Positions 6,538 through 15,595 of a DNA stretch of 64,000 nucleotides are shown here, one piece after another; position 1 is the first letter of the stretch; the number at the start of each line of letters is the position of its first letter. The DNA lies in NCBI RefSeq assembly GCF_009391885.1, contig NZ_VZII01000035.1:1-64000 (forward strand). Reading direction: 5' to 3'. Source of the stretch: Pseudomonas sp. MN1F. Lineage in GTDB: Bacteria; Pseudomonadota; Gammaproteobacteria; Pseudomonadales; Pseudomonadaceae. Under the pieces are notes generated by a model that was not told the DNA's origin, searched no databases, and saw only the letters and a program-made list of their open reading frames with translations. The translations under genes and the position numbers were made by a program.

Positions 6538-7497
6538 TCAGGTACTGCTCTCTTCGAACGTCTCAAACGGCTCCCGCTTCCCGAACAGAGGCTGGAAATT
6601 GAAGCTCGCACTGAAGGGGTTTCGATCCTCGGTGGCGTAGCTCCAAACCTCGTCTTCAAAAGCCTGGGCCAGCACAGGAAGTTCAATCCCGACAAGGTCC
6701 TGGACTTGAACCAGCCAAACAGCCCTGTCCACAATCTTGATGAGGTAGTCGATCAATCCATAGGAAGCCAGGTAGAAGCGTTTAATCATCGCTGGCTCTA
6801 CAAAACTGATGGTTTGAACAGGCAGTTCGCCCTCGATTGCCTGCAACAACATCACGAAATGAAGAGACGTATTAGCGGAGAAGGTGAAGCGATCGTATGC
6901 CACCGTGGCCGAAAACCTGCGTCGCAGTTGCTCGTTTGCTAGCAGGAGATTTTCGGTGCGCTTCAGCCCAATCAGAACAAACGCGATACTGGTTTCATTC
7001 ATCAGACTCTTGATCCAGTCTGCTGCCTCATACGCACCATTACGACGATAATCGACCAGGTGCTGCGCCTCATCGAGGACCAACATCTCCACGCCAAGGT
7101 TCTTCAGCAGCAGGACTACTCGCGCAAATTTAACCTCTGCCGAATGTCCTCGTGCCTCTGCGAAGGGATCCTTCAGCTCTGCCAAAATGGCTGCTGCCAG
7201 GTTCTTTTTGGTTGGAGACGAAGGCATCTCGACGAACAGAACTGTCCGCTTCTGTGGGTCATGGCTCTCCAATTCCTCCAATGACCGAATGTACTCCTTG
7301 ACCAATGTGCTCTTGCCCACTCCGCTTGGACCTTGGATCAGCAACCCTTTACTTGCTCTGGTACGCCGACTATCGCCGTGGATATCGCCTAGTCGCGTCA
7401 ACGCTCGCTCGACTTGAGGGCTGTGAATAAAACGATCGCGGAGCGTAAAGCTGTATTCACCATGCTCGTAGCATTCGTACAGATTGATGGCGTTCAT
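6538..7497 (-). CDS. tnsC: TnsC-like AAA+ transposition regulator
   Basis: A 319-residue AAA+ ATPase. Walker A is GPSGVGKST near residue 55 and Walker B is MLVLDEAQH near residue 140; an Arg-rich sensor region (LRRRFSA) follows. Tn7 TnsC is 555 residues, so this is a compact TnsC/TniB-size version. In the family it polymerises on target DNA, receives the target signal from TniQ/TnsD and activates the TnsAB transposase. The start codon overlaps the tnsB stop as ATGA, showing translational coupling. Confidence 0.9.
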   Translation of the reverse strand: MNAINLYECYEHGEYSFTLRDRFIHSPQVERALTRLGDIHGDSRRTRASKGLLIQGPSGVGKSTLVKEYIRSLEELESHDPQKRTVLFVEMPSSPTKKNLAAAILAELKDPFAEARGHSAEVKFARVVLLLKNLGVEMLVLDEAQHLVDYRRNGAYEAADWIKSLMNETSIAFVLIGLKRTENLLLANEQLRRRFSATVAYDRFTFSANTSLHFVMLLQAIEGELPVQTISFVEPAMIKRFYLASYGLIDYLIKIVDRAVWLVQVQDLVGIELPVLAQAFEDEVWSYATEDRNPFSASFNFQPLFGKREPFETFEESST

Positions 7498-9452
7498 GGC
7501 TTAGAACTCCCAGCAGGGCGACGAACCGAGACCTTGAAGGCTGCTGGCGGAATGTTAGGAATAGAGTCACCGGTCCATTCCACTTCAGCGAGTACCTTGG
7601 GTGGAGGCGTGCTTTCGGTCACTCGACCCTCCTTGTCGATTTTCGCTATGGCAGCTGCGCGTCGTTTTCTGAGCGTCTGCGAACGGCGGGCCTCGTCTGC
7701 ATCTTCCATAATTTCCTGGTAGCACCTGTGCGTAGCCTCGAAGCTAGGCTGCTCATTATATTTTTCTCGCAGCGCTTTCTCGGCAGCCTTCCACACCTCC
7801 CTGCTCTTACCGGCCATTCGCTCATCTTTGGCGGGCACTTTGAAGAACAAGTTTCTGAAGCGGTCGTGAACCCAAACGTGCCCGGCTTCGTCTCGATAGC
7901 GGACGTTTACCTTTTCTCCGTCTGCCAAACGCATACGGAGCTCAGCAAGTTCCGTAGAGTGGTAGCCCACTTTGGCAACCTCGATGCCGTAATGGTGAAC
8001 CTTCACCGAGGCCCGCTTGGCCAGAATGCACTCCAACGAGTCCAGGTCGACGGGAAGGCTGATGACATGGTTCGCCTCGCTAGTCCCCCAGACTTGAGCC
8101 GGTGTTCTGTTGTCCAGCCCCCGATGAGGAGTCTGGTGGTAACCATCGACGATCCATTTCACTACCACCGCCTCCAATTGAGGGAGCGTGAAACATGCAT
8201 TCTTCTCCGAGTCGTAATCGCCACGCTGCTGGATATTCGAGAAGGTGGTACCCGGGAGGTTGTGGATAAGCCCCAGGTTCTGTGTGCTGAAAAAGCGTTC
8301 GACGGCACCTTTCCTTTGAGGGGCCCTTGAAGCGGGATACATGATCTCGATACCCAACTCGTTGAATCCCATGATGAGATCGCCCGCGTGAAATTCCGCT
8401 GCGTTGTCTGGGACTATTCGAGCCGGCAGCCCACGTGCCCACCATTCATTTCTCACTTTCGGAAAGCGCTTCAGCAATTCGGCTTTTGGACGGATTGAGC
8501 GTTCGATCACACGAAGCACGGTTTCCGTATTTGGCGCCGACAGGTGGAGCAAATATCCCATCACCATTCGAGAGAAGCGGTCGAGGACGATCGTCAGATA
8601 GGGGCGCCCAATGCACAGCCCCGAGGTTTCATCCACAAGCTGGACGTCCAACAAGGTGTGATCAATTTCCCAACGTTCCAAAATCTCATGGACACGTAGG
8701 ACACCCGCCGCAACACGGTGCTTCTTGTCTGCTGCGTGTTTTCCGAGCCTCTCCTTATCCACAAGGTACGGATCCAGCTTGGCGATGTACCTTCGGACAG
8801 TCATTCCGCTTGGGATCTTGAGCTGATCCGAAGGCAAACGACTTTTGTTCCTCTCTTTTATCTGATCCTCGAATTCTGAAACGACCACGCTGACCGCTGG
8901 AATCGTATCCTGCAGGTAGGTTTTATTAATCACCCCTTCAAGAATAACTTCGAGCTCTCCCTGTATCGCGGCAGCCCGACCCTTTTTGGCATGCTGAGGG
9001 ATAAGCTTTACTACGTTCTGGCCAATGTATTTGGCTGCCCAACGTCGAATAGTGGAAACCGAGGGTGCGCACGCATCCCCAATCTTTTTGGCGATATCTC
9101 TAAGCTTCTTGATCATGTCTTCGTCACCCGGTAGCTTGTATTTACCGCGCTTAGTTAGGTCGTCCAGATACTTGCGTCGACGCAATGCCTCATCTCCATG
9201 TTTTTTGGGGAAGCATGAAATATCTGGAGGGACGTTCCGCACATACGGAACCCTCCCAAGGTATGGCTGATCAGCGGAGATCTCGATCTCGCGCTTCTCG
9301 TAGGCCTCATAGAACTCCTTCTCGGATAGCTTCGTGGGCTCACCAAGCTCATCGAAAAAGAGCAGCTTCCGGTCAATAAGCCTCTTCTCAAGCACCATCA
9401 GTACGCCACGAACGATGACGACCAATTTCACCCTAAGGGAAAAGGTTTGCAT
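7494..9452 (-). CDS. tnsB: TnsB-like DDE transposase
   Basis: A 652-residue rve/DDE transposase, close to Tn7 TnsB (702). An N-terminal DNA-binding part contains CAPSVSTIRRWAAKYIG. The catalytic triad is visible: first Asp in RWEIDHTLLDVQLVD, second in RIVPDNAAEF, and Glu in KGAVERFFS. A Mu-type C-terminal barrel (VNVRYRDEAGHVWVHD) follows. I chose the ATG at 9452, preceded by AAGGGGGG, which overlaps the tnsA end by 20 bases; an in-frame Met at 9398 is an alternative. In this family TnsB cuts the 3' ends and joins them to target. GC and codon use look lower and less biased than in the flanking core genes. Confidence 0.92.
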   Translation of the reverse strand: MQTFSLRVKLVVIVRGVLMVLEKRLIDRKLLFFDELGEPTKLSEKEFYEAYEKREIEISADQPYLGRVPYVRNVPPDISCFPKKHGDEALRRRKYLDDLTKRGKYKLPGDEDMIKKLRDIAKKIGDACAPSVSTIRRWAAKYIGQNVVKLIPQHAKKGRAAAIQGELEVILEGVINKTYLQDTIPAVSVVVSEFEDQIKERNKSRLPSDQLKIPSGMTVRRYIAKLDPYLVDKERLGKHAADKKHRVAAGVLRVHEILERWEIDHTLLDVQLVDETSGLCIGRPYLTIVLDRFSRMVMGYLLHLSAPNTETVLRVIERSIRPKAELLKRFPKVRNEWWARGLPARIVPDNAAEFHAGDLIMGFNELGIEIMYPASRAPQRKGAVERFFSTQNLGLIHNLPGTTFSNIQQRGDYDSEKNACFTLPQLEAVVVKWIVDGYHQTPHRGLDNRTPAQVWGTSEANHVISLPVDLDSLECILAKRASVKVHHYGIEVAKVGYHSTELAELRMRLADGEKVNVRYRDEAGHVWVHDRFRNLFFKVPAKDERMAGKSREVWKAAEKALREKYNEQPSFEATHRCYQEIMEDADEARRSQTLRKRRAAAIAKIDKEGRVTESTPPPKVLAEVEWTGDSIPNIPPAAFKVSVRRPAGSSKP

Positions 9453-10071
9453 GACGGTGCCCCCCTTGCAGGAAGACCGGGGAGTCAGTGTCAATTGACC
9501 TATCAAGGTCAATGCCCACCACCCCAAGGCCTAACAAGCGCCAGGCTTTCCCCTCACCAACCACGTAGAGCAGATCTGCAACGGTCATAGGCGGCCATTC
9601 GTTGAAGGTCGCCATTACCTCCTCCAACGCCTGATGCGAAAGCTCTGGACCGCGCCGGTGATACATCAGCCTTCTAAGATTGGTAGCCAGGGGTTCAGCT
9701 TCAATTAACTTTTCAGTGATCACCGAAAAGTTACGGGCAGTGGCGTTGAAGTAGCGCTCAGCGGCATCCAGTCGCTGCCTGACGCTGGCAATCTTCAGTC
9801 GGTCGTGAGGCTTCACTTCAAACCACCACTCGCGCCCATCCGCGAGGAAAACCTGTACGTCTGGGTAATATTTGAAGTAGCCCTGGAGCGATGGAACACG
9901 TTCCTCACTGGGCTGCGGGACGTAGCCGATGACCGCAGGAGACAGCTCAAGAAGCCGAAAAAGAGCGCCTTCGAGCTGGGACTCCCAGGGCACAGGCTTT
10001 TTATTTTTGAGCGATGGGAAGTAGCCGCGGTAATGGTTGGACCGCCGCGTGACCACCTTTCGTACTGTCAT
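9433..10071 (-). CDS. tnsA: TnsA-like endonuclease subunit of heteromeric transposase
   Basis: A 212-residue TnsA-family nuclease. The restriction-endonuclease-like active site is visible: Glu in PWESQLEGALF, Asp in YYPDVQVFL and Glu-Val-Lys in WWFEVKP. A C-terminal TnsA segment follows. Its job in the family is cutting the 5' ends so that the element moves by cut-and-paste. I took the ATG at 10071, with CGGAGG seven bases upstream, rather than 10116. It is the first gene of the tnsABC-tniQ-mvaT unit and the one nearest gyrB, so the element's right end should lie between it and the gyrB terminator. Confidence 0.9.
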   Translation of the reverse strand: MTVRKVVTRRSNHYRGYFPSLKNKKPVPWESQLEGALFRLLELSPAVIGYVPQPSEERVPSLQGYFKYYPDVQVFLADGREWWFEVKPHDRLKIASVRQRLDAAERYFNATARNFSVITEKLIEAEPLATNLRRLMYHRRGPELSHQALEEVMATFNEWPPMTVADLLYVVGEGKAWRLLGLGVVGIDLDRSIDTDSPVFLQGGHRHANLFP

Positions 10072-10228
10072 GAAACACCTCCGAAAATCTCGAAACGAGC
10101 GCCGACGCTGCGCCAAAAAATCAAGGCGCAGGGCGGGCGAAGTGAGGCCTTTCGACAGGCAACACTGTGCCGTCGAGTAACCTCGCTAAGGTCGAAAAAA
10201 TGGGAGAGGATTGACAGTCGCTTCGAAA

Positions 10229-10266
10229 AAGCAGACATTGCGGGTTCTGAGGACGCAAGTCTGCTT
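10229..10266. promoter_or_regulatory. Imperfect palindrome upstream of tnsA
   Basis: AAGCAGAC(a)TTGCG pairs with CGCAAGTCTGCTT, 13 paired bases with a single bulge and an 11-base loop, about 160-195 bases upstream of the tnsA start. It could be an operator or an RNA stem in the tns leader. Confidence 0.45.
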
Positions 10267-10794
10267 CGCTAAGCGCGGTCAGTCCTCTCGGGATTGATCG
10301 CGTTTTTCTACATTTTCAGGTCTCCTTTTCTCTCATTGGTCATGACTCTCATGACTGATCAGAATCTAAAGCAATCGGCTTGCTCTCTTTATTTCTAAAC
10401 GGCCACTTCGTGATCGCTGGAGCAATTTGGATCAGGTCTGAAGCTCTCGCTTCAAACAGCTGATTTGGCTGAAAATCTTCAGTGCAAAGCGGAAAAGTTG
10501 GTCATAGATCTTATTCCAACATCCCTTCGAAATCTACAAAAAATCCAAAATGGCAACTTCCACCAAATTCCATTTCCATACTAAATTGTTCAAATTAATA
10601 CTTAACACGTACGCTTAATTAACTATTAAGGTGTTCAAATATTAGTTTTAAAGTCCTCTCAATCTCTCTGCTGCTCAGATCCGCCCGCCGACCCTCTCAG
10701 CACTTCCAGCGCCCCATCAAATCACTTCCTCAAATCCCCCCATCTGCATCATTTTCCAATGAGCGGAGTAGGGCGCCCCGGCAGGAATTCCAGG

Positions 10795-10823
10795 CAAAAA
10801 AAAGCCCGCGAAGGCGGGCTTGA
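10795..10823 (-). terminator. Rho-independent terminator of gyrB
   Basis: Read on the minus strand: AGCCCGCC-TTCG-CGGGCT-type stem followed by eight T, about 85 bases after the gyrB stop. Confidence 0.88.
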
Positions 10824-10907
10824 TGGTGACCGACAGGGGCCATGGTTGAAGCCCGGCCGGTCATCTATTTGTGAAAGCGTGCAGCTTTTCTGTGAACCTA
10901 CACCTGA

Positions 10908-13328
10908 TCAGAAGTCCAGGTTCGACACCGACAGCGCATTGCTTTCGATGAAGTCACGGCGTGGTTCCACCGCGTCGCCCATCAGGGTGTTGAAGATCTG
11001 GTCGGCGGCAATCGCGTCTTCGATGGTGACCTTGAGCATGCGGCGGACAGTTGGGTCCATGGTGGTTTCCCACAGCTGCTCCGGGTTCATCTCGCCCAGA
11101 CCTTTGTATCGCTGGATGGTGTGGCGCTTGGTGCTTTCGTTCATCAGCCAGTCGAGGGCTTCCTTGAACTCGGTGATCGCCTTGCGACGTTCACCGCGCT
11201 GCACGTAGGCACCTTCGCCGAGCAAAGTAGACAGCTTGGCACCCAGGTTGACCACCGAGCGGTAGTCGTTGCTGCCGAAGAAGTCACGATTGAAGGTGAC
11301 GTAGCTGGCCAGACCGTGGGAAGTAACTTCCACTTCCGGCAGCCAGACATTGCGTTCCTTGTCTTCGCGCAGGCTGGCCTGATAGGCCAGGCCCGACTTC
11401 TGGCTGTTGTTCAGGCGCTCCTGGAACTTCACCAGCCAGGCTTGCATCACGGCATGGTCACCCAGTTGCTCCAGGGTGACTTCCGGCAGGTAGATGAAGT
11501 GCTCGGTGATGTCTTCCGGGTACAGGCGCGACAGACGCTTGAGGGTCTTCATCACGGCGCGGAATTCATTCACCAAGGTTTCCAGCTGTACGCCGGAAAC
11601 GGCTGGTGCCGATTCGTCCAGATGCAGGCTGGCGTCTTCGAGGGCCGATTGGGTCATGTATTCTTCCATGGCCTCGTCGTCCTTGATGTACTGCTCCTGC
11701 TTGCCTTTCTTGACCTTGTACAGCGGTGGCTGGGCGATATAGATGTAACCGCGTTCGACCAGCTCCGGCAGCTGACGGAAGAAGAAGGTCAGCAGCAGGG
11801 TACGGATGTGCGAACCGTCGACGTCAGCATCGGTCATGATGATGATGTTGTGATAGCGCAGCTTGTCGATGTTGTACTCTTCGCGGCCGATGCCGCAGCC
11901 CAGTGCAGTGATGAGCGTGCCCACTTCCTGGGACGAGATCATCTTGTCGAAGCGCGCTTTCTCGACGTTGAGGATCTTGCCCTTCAGCGGCAAGATCGCC
12001 TGGGTGCGACGGTTACGGCCTTGCTTGGCCGAGCCACCTGCGGAGTCACCCTCCACCAGGTACAGTTCGGAGAGAGCAGGGTCCTTCTCCTGGCAGTCAG
12101 CCAGTTTGCCTGGCAGGCCGGCGATATCCAGCGCGCCTTTACGGCGAGTCATTTCACGGGCTTTACGCGCCGCTTCACGGGCACGGGCAGCGTCGATCAT
12201 CTTGCCGACCACGGCCTTGGCTTCGTTCGGGTTTTCCAACAGGAAGTCGGCGAAGTATTTGTTCATCTCTTGTTCCACGGCGGTTTTCACCTCCGAGGAG
12301 ACCAGCTTGTCCTTGGTCTGCGAGCTGAACTTCGGATCCGGCACCTTCACCGAAATAATCGCGGTCAGGCCTTCACGGGCGTCGTCACCGGTGGTGGCGA
12401 CCTTGTTCTTCTTGGCCAGGCCTTCCTGCTCGATGTAGCTGTTCAGGCTACGGGTCAGCGAGGAGCGGAAACCAACCAGGTGAGTACCGCCATCACGCTG
12501 CGGAATGTTGTTGGTGAAGCACAGCAGGTTTTCGTTGAAGCTGTCGTTCCACTGCAGCGCAATCTCGACACCCACGCCATCGTCACGCTGGACGTTGAAG
12601 TGGAAGACCTGCGAATTGACCGGGGTCTTGTTGGTGTTGAGGTATTCAACGAACGCCTTCAAGCCACCTTCGTACTTGAAGAACTCTTCCTTGCCCGAAC
12701 GCTCATCCTTCAGCAGGATGCCGACACCCGAGTTGAGGAACGACAGTTCGCGAATCCGCTTGGCCAGGATGTCCCAGCTGAAGTGGATGTTCTTGAAGGT
12801 TTCAGCCGAAGGCTTGAAGTGGATGTGGGTACCCGTGGTTTCGCTGTCACCGACGACGGCCATCGGCGCCTGAGGAACACCGTGAACGTAGGTCTGCTCC
12901 CAGATCTTGCCGCTGCGGCGAACGGTCAGTACCAGTTTCTCGGACAGGGCGTTCACTACCGATACACCTACACCGTGCAGACCGCCGGATACCTTGTAGG
13001 AGTTGTCGTCGAACTTACCGCCAGCGTGCAGCACGGTCATGATGACCTCGGCTGCGGAAACGCCTTCTTCTTTATGCACGTCGACCGGAATGCCACGACC
13101 GTTGTCGCGCACACTGATGGATTCGTCCGTGTGGATGATGACGGTGATGTCATCGCAGTGACCGGCGAGGGCTTCGTCGATCGAGTTGTCGACCACTTCG
13201 AAGACCATGTGGTGCAGGCCGCTACCATCATCGGTGTCGCCAATGTACATGCCGGGACGCTTGCGTACGGCATCCAAACCTTTCAGCACCTTGATGCTGG
13301 AGGAGTCGTACGTTTGATTTTCGCTCAT
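10908..13328 (-). CDS. gyrB: DNA gyrase subunit B
   Basis: 806 residues, the usual Pseudomonas GyrB length. The GHKL ATPase N-terminus shows RKRPGMYIGDT, VVDNSIDEALAG and the GGLHGVGVSVVN lid. The TOPRIM domain has YLVEGDSAGGSA and DADVDGSHI. The C-terminus IQRYKGLGEMNPEQLWETTMDP is typical. I chose the ATG giving MSENQTYDSSSIKVLKGLDAV, 4 bases after the recF stop. Supplies negative supercoiling with GyrA. Last gene of dnaA-dnaN-recF-gyrB, with its own terminator. Confidence 0.98.
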   Translation of the reverse strand: MSENQTYDSSSIKVLKGLDAVRKRPGMYIGDTDDGSGLHHMVFEVVDNSIDEALAGHCDDITVIIHTDESISVRDNGRGIPVDVHKEEGVSAAEVIMTVLHAGGKFDDNSYKVSGGLHGVGVSVVNALSEKLVLTVRRSGKIWEQTYVHGVPQAPMAVVGDSETTGTHIHFKPSAETFKNIHFSWDILAKRIRELSFLNSGVGILLKDERSGKEEFFKYEGGLKAFVEYLNTNKTPVNSQVFHFNVQRDDGVGVEIALQWNDSFNENLLCFTNNIPQRDGGTHLVGFRSSLTRSLNSYIEQEGLAKKNKVATTGDDAREGLTAIISVKVPDPKFSSQTKDKLVSSEVKTAVEQEMNKYFADFLLENPNEAKAVVGKMIDAARAREAARKAREMTRRKGALDIAGLPGKLADCQEKDPALSELYLVEGDSAGGSAKQGRNRRTQAILPLKGKILNVEKARFDKMISSQEVGTLITALGCGIGREEYNIDKLRYHNIIIMTDADVDGSHIRTLLLTFFFRQLPELVERGYIYIAQPPLYKVKKGKQEQYIKDDEAMEEYMTQSALEDASLHLDESAPAVSGVQLETLVNEFRAVMKTLKRLSRLYPEDITEHFIYLPEVTLEQLGDHAVMQAWLVKFQERLNNSQKSGLAYQASLREDKERNVWLPEVEVTSHGLASYVTFNRDFFGSNDYRSVVNLGAKLSTLLGEGAYVQRGERRKAITEFKEALDWLMNESTKRHTIQRYKGLGEMNPEQLWETTMDPTVRRMLKVTIEDAIAADQIFNTLMGDAVEPRRDFIESNALSVSNLDF

Positions 13329-13332
13329 GCCT

Positions 13333-14436
13333 TCACTCCCGATGGTCGTGGGTCTGGGTGATACGGCCTTGTTCCACGTGGAACAAGGCAACTGGCGTTT
13401 CCGTCTGCCAGCCTTCCCTCAGTAATTCGTGATCTACACAGGTGATGAACACCTGGCAGCGTAATTCTTCAAGCAAGCGGCACAGTGCGCGGCGATGCTG
13501 GTCATCCAGCTCGGACGGCAGGTCGTCAACGAGATAAATACAGTGGCCGCGGCGAGCCTGACTGACGAGGTGGCCCTGGGCAATGCGCAGCGCGCACACC
13601 ACCAGCTTTTGCTGACCACGCGACAGGATGTCAGCTGCGTTATTGGCAGCCAGACGAAGACGCAGATCTGCACGCTGCGGGCCGGCCTGGGTGTGGCCCA
13701 TTTGCTGATCGCGAAGGAGAGAGGAGGCGAGTACTTCTTGCAGTTCCCGGTCCTTGTCCCAGCCGCGGTAGTAGCTTAGGGTCAACCCGTCCAGCTCGAC
13801 CAGCTCGCTCAGGGTTTGCTCGAAGACGGGCTTCAAGGCCTTGATGTAGTTGCGACGGTATTCATCTATTTCCGCGCTGGCCAGGCATAACTCCCGGTCC
13901 CAGGCGGCTTGCGAAGCTGGGTCAAGTGTACCATGCCGCAACCACGAGTTCCGCTGCCGCAGCGCCTTCTGCAAACGTTGCCAGGCTGGCAGGAATCGAG
14001 GTTCCACGTGGAACACTCCCCAGTCGAGAAACTGCCGGCGAATTTTCGGTGCGCCTTCCAGCAACCGAAAACTGTCCGGGTTTATCAGTTGCAGCGGTAA
14101 CAGTTCAGCCAGTTGAGCGGCGCTCCTGGCATTCTGCCCATCGATGCGGATAGTGAATTCGCCCGCCCGCTCCCGTGAAACCCCCAGGTTGCTGGTGCCA
14201 CCTTCAGCCAATTGCACTTCGCCAAATACCGTACAGGCAGGCTGCTCATACTGAATGACCGGGTTCAACCGAGTACTACGAAATGACCGGGCAAGGCCAA
14301 GCAGGTGCACAGCTTCGAGCACACTGGTCTTGCCGCTGCCATTGGCGCCGTAGAGGATATTGATGCGGGGGGAAGGTGAGAGGGTCACCGGGTGCAGATT
14401 GCGCACCGCGGTGACCATGATACGTCGAAGGGACAT
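13333..14436 (-). CDS. recF: DNA replication and repair protein RecF
   Basis: 367 residues. SMC-like ATPase with Walker A GANGSGKTS near the N-terminus, an ABC signature region (LSRGQQKLVV) and Walker B-type IYLVDDLPSELD. RecF helps load RecA at gapped DNA and supports stalled forks. It lies between dnaN (16 bases upstream) and gyrB. Two ParB-binding parS sequences are embedded in its coding region. Confidence 0.97.
   Translation of the reverse strand: MSLRRIMVTAVRNLHPVTLSPSPRINILYGANGSGKTSVLEAVHLLGLARSFRSTRLNPVIQYEQPACTVFGEVQLAEGGTSNLGVSRERAGEFTIRIDGQNARSAAQLAELLPLQLINPDSFRLLEGAPKIRRQFLDWGVFHVEPRFLPAWQRLQKALRQRNSWLRHGTLDPASQAAWDRELCLASAEIDEYRRNYIKALKPVFEQTLSELVELDGLTLSYYRGWDKDRELQEVLASSLLRDQQMGHTQAGPQRADLRLRLAANNAADILSRGQQKLVVCALRIAQGHLVSQARRGHCIYLVDDLPSELDDQHRRALCRLLEELRCQVFITCVDHELLREGWQTETPVALFHVEQGRITQTHDHRE
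13370..13385. promoter_or_regulatory. parS site (ParB-binding centromere), perfect match
   Basis: TGTTCCACGTGGAACA, a perfect 16-base palindrome identical to the universal parS consensus, inside the 3' part of recF and about 3.8 kb from oriC. It is the loading site for the ParB encoded at 25.6 kb. Confidence 0.95.
14000..14015. promoter_or_regulatory. parS site with one mismatch
   Basis: GGTTCCACGTGGAACA, 15 of 16 bases of parS, inside recF, 630 bases from the perfect copy. Closely spaced parS pairs near oriC are known in Pseudomonas. Confidence 0.9.
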
Positions 14437-14451
14437 GTCGCCTGCTACGAA

Positions 14452-15555
14452 TTACAGACGCATCGGCATGACAACGTAGGAAGAGTCGTCATTGCCGGCT
14501 TCCTGCAGCAGGGCACTGCTGTTGGAGTCGGACAGAATCAGACGAACTTGCTCAGTAGTCATAACGCCCAGCACGTCCAGCAGGTAGCTGACGTTGAAGC
14601 CGATCTCCAGCGAACTGCCTTCGTAGTCCACGCTGATCTCTTCTTCTGCCTCTTCCTGCTCGGGGTTATTGGCCTGGATCTTCAGTTGGCCAGCTGCCAG
14701 CTGCAGGCGAATACCGCGGTACTTCTCGTTGGAAAGAATTGCGGTACGGCTGAACGCTTCGCGCAACGCCTGACGGTCACCGACTACCAGCTTGTCACCA
14801 CCCTTCGGCAGCACGCGCTCGTAGTCCGGGAACTTGCCGTCGACCAGCTTGGAAGTGAAGGTGAACTCACCAGTGGTCGCACGGATGTGGTGCTGACCGA
14901 GAACGATGCTGACCATGCCTTCCGGGTCGGTGAGCAGGCGCGCCAGCTCCAGGATACCTTTACGTGGAACGATGACCTGATGGCGGTCATCCTGCTCGAT
15001 CGGCGCGCTCATCGAGCACAGCGCCAGGCGGTGGCCGTCGGTGGACACCGCACGCAGGGTGTTGCGCGACACTTCAAGCAGCATGCCGTTGAGGTAGTAA
15101 CGCACGTCCTGCTGGGCCATGGCAAAGCTGGTGCGCTCGATCAGACGGCGCAGTTTGCTTTGCTCAAGGTTGCAGGTCAGCGAGCCCGGGCCTTCTTCAA
15201 CAGTAGGGAAATCGTTGGCAGGCAGGGTCGACAAGGTGAAGCGGCTACGGCCGGCTTTGACCAGCAGCTTCTGTTCGTCGACCTTGATGTCGATCAGAAC
15301 GTCGTTCGGCAGGCTCTTGCAGATGTCCATCAGCTTGCGCGCCGGGACAGTGATCTCGCCTGGCTCAGCCGGCTCTTCCAGTTGCACGCGGCCAACCAGT
15401 TCGACTTCCAGGTCGGTACCGGTCAACGACAGCTGCTGGCCTTGCACGACCAGCAGGACATTGGACAGCACCGGCAAGGTCTGGCGGCGCTCGACGACAC
15501 CGGCGACCAGTTGCAGGGGTTTCAACAGGGCTTCGCGTTGAATGGTGAAATGCAT
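14452..15555 (-). CDS. dnaN: DNA polymerase III beta sliding clamp
   Basis: 367 residues, standard length for Pseudomonas. Begins MHFTIQREALLKPLQLVAGVVERRQTLP and ends SYVVMPMRL, the conserved C-terminal MPMRL clamp motif. Forms the ring that tethers DNA polymerase III. Lies between dnaA (40 bases upstream) and recF. Confidence 0.98.
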   Translation of the reverse strand: MHFTIQREALLKPLQLVAGVVERRQTLPVLSNVLLVVQGQQLSLTGTDLEVELVGRVQLEEPAEPGEITVPARKLMDICKSLPNDVLIDIKVDEQKLLVKAGRSRFTLSTLPANDFPTVEEGPGSLTCNLEQSKLRRLIERTSFAMAQQDVRYYLNGMLLEVSRNTLRAVSTDGHRLALCSMSAPIEQDDRHQVIVPRKGILELARLLTDPEGMVSIVLGQHHIRATTGEFTFTSKLVDGKFPDYERVLPKGGDKLVVGDRQALREAFSRTAILSNEKYRGIRLQLAAGQLKIQANNPEQEEAEEEISVDYEGSSLEIGFNVSYLLDVLGVMTTEQVRLILSDSNSSALLQEAGNDDSSYVVMPMRL

Positions 15556-15595
15556 GGTCTAGTCCCTTGCCTTCAATTAGCTGCGCTGGCGACCA

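Larger units (their letters stand above)
10072..10907. other. Non-coding region between tnsA and gyrB; probable transposon right end and junction
   Basis: 836 bases without a convincing gene. From the tnsA side there is an imperfect palindrome (10229-10266), then a notably AT-rich stretch (about 10540-10660) with a CTTAAT-taact-ATTAAG dyad and two GTTCAAAT words at 10588 and 10633, then a pyrimidine-rich segment, then the gyrB terminator. The Tn7-like element's right end should be here, but I could not define a TGT/ACA terminus or a set of transposase-binding repeats by eye. Confidence 0.6.

Noticed and set aside
10211..10239. TTGACA with a poor -10 as a + strand promoter
   Set aside because: The -10 candidate (GACATT) is weak and there is no gene downstream on the + strand before gyrB's end.
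3898..10907. CRISPR-associated transposon (I-F3 or V-K)
   Set aside because: tns genes and a TniQ are present, but there is no cas gene and no array of regularly spaced repeats. The three 20-base repeats are too few, unequally spaced, and one is partial.
10759..11208. 149-codon + strand frame over the gyrB 3' end and terminator
   Set aside because: Crosses the gyrB terminator and coding end, with no ribosome-binding site or family pattern.
11121..13361. 746-codon open frame antisense to gyrB
   Set aside because: Exact shadow of gyrB on the opposite strand; high-GC third-position bias keeps it open and the translation shows no domain.
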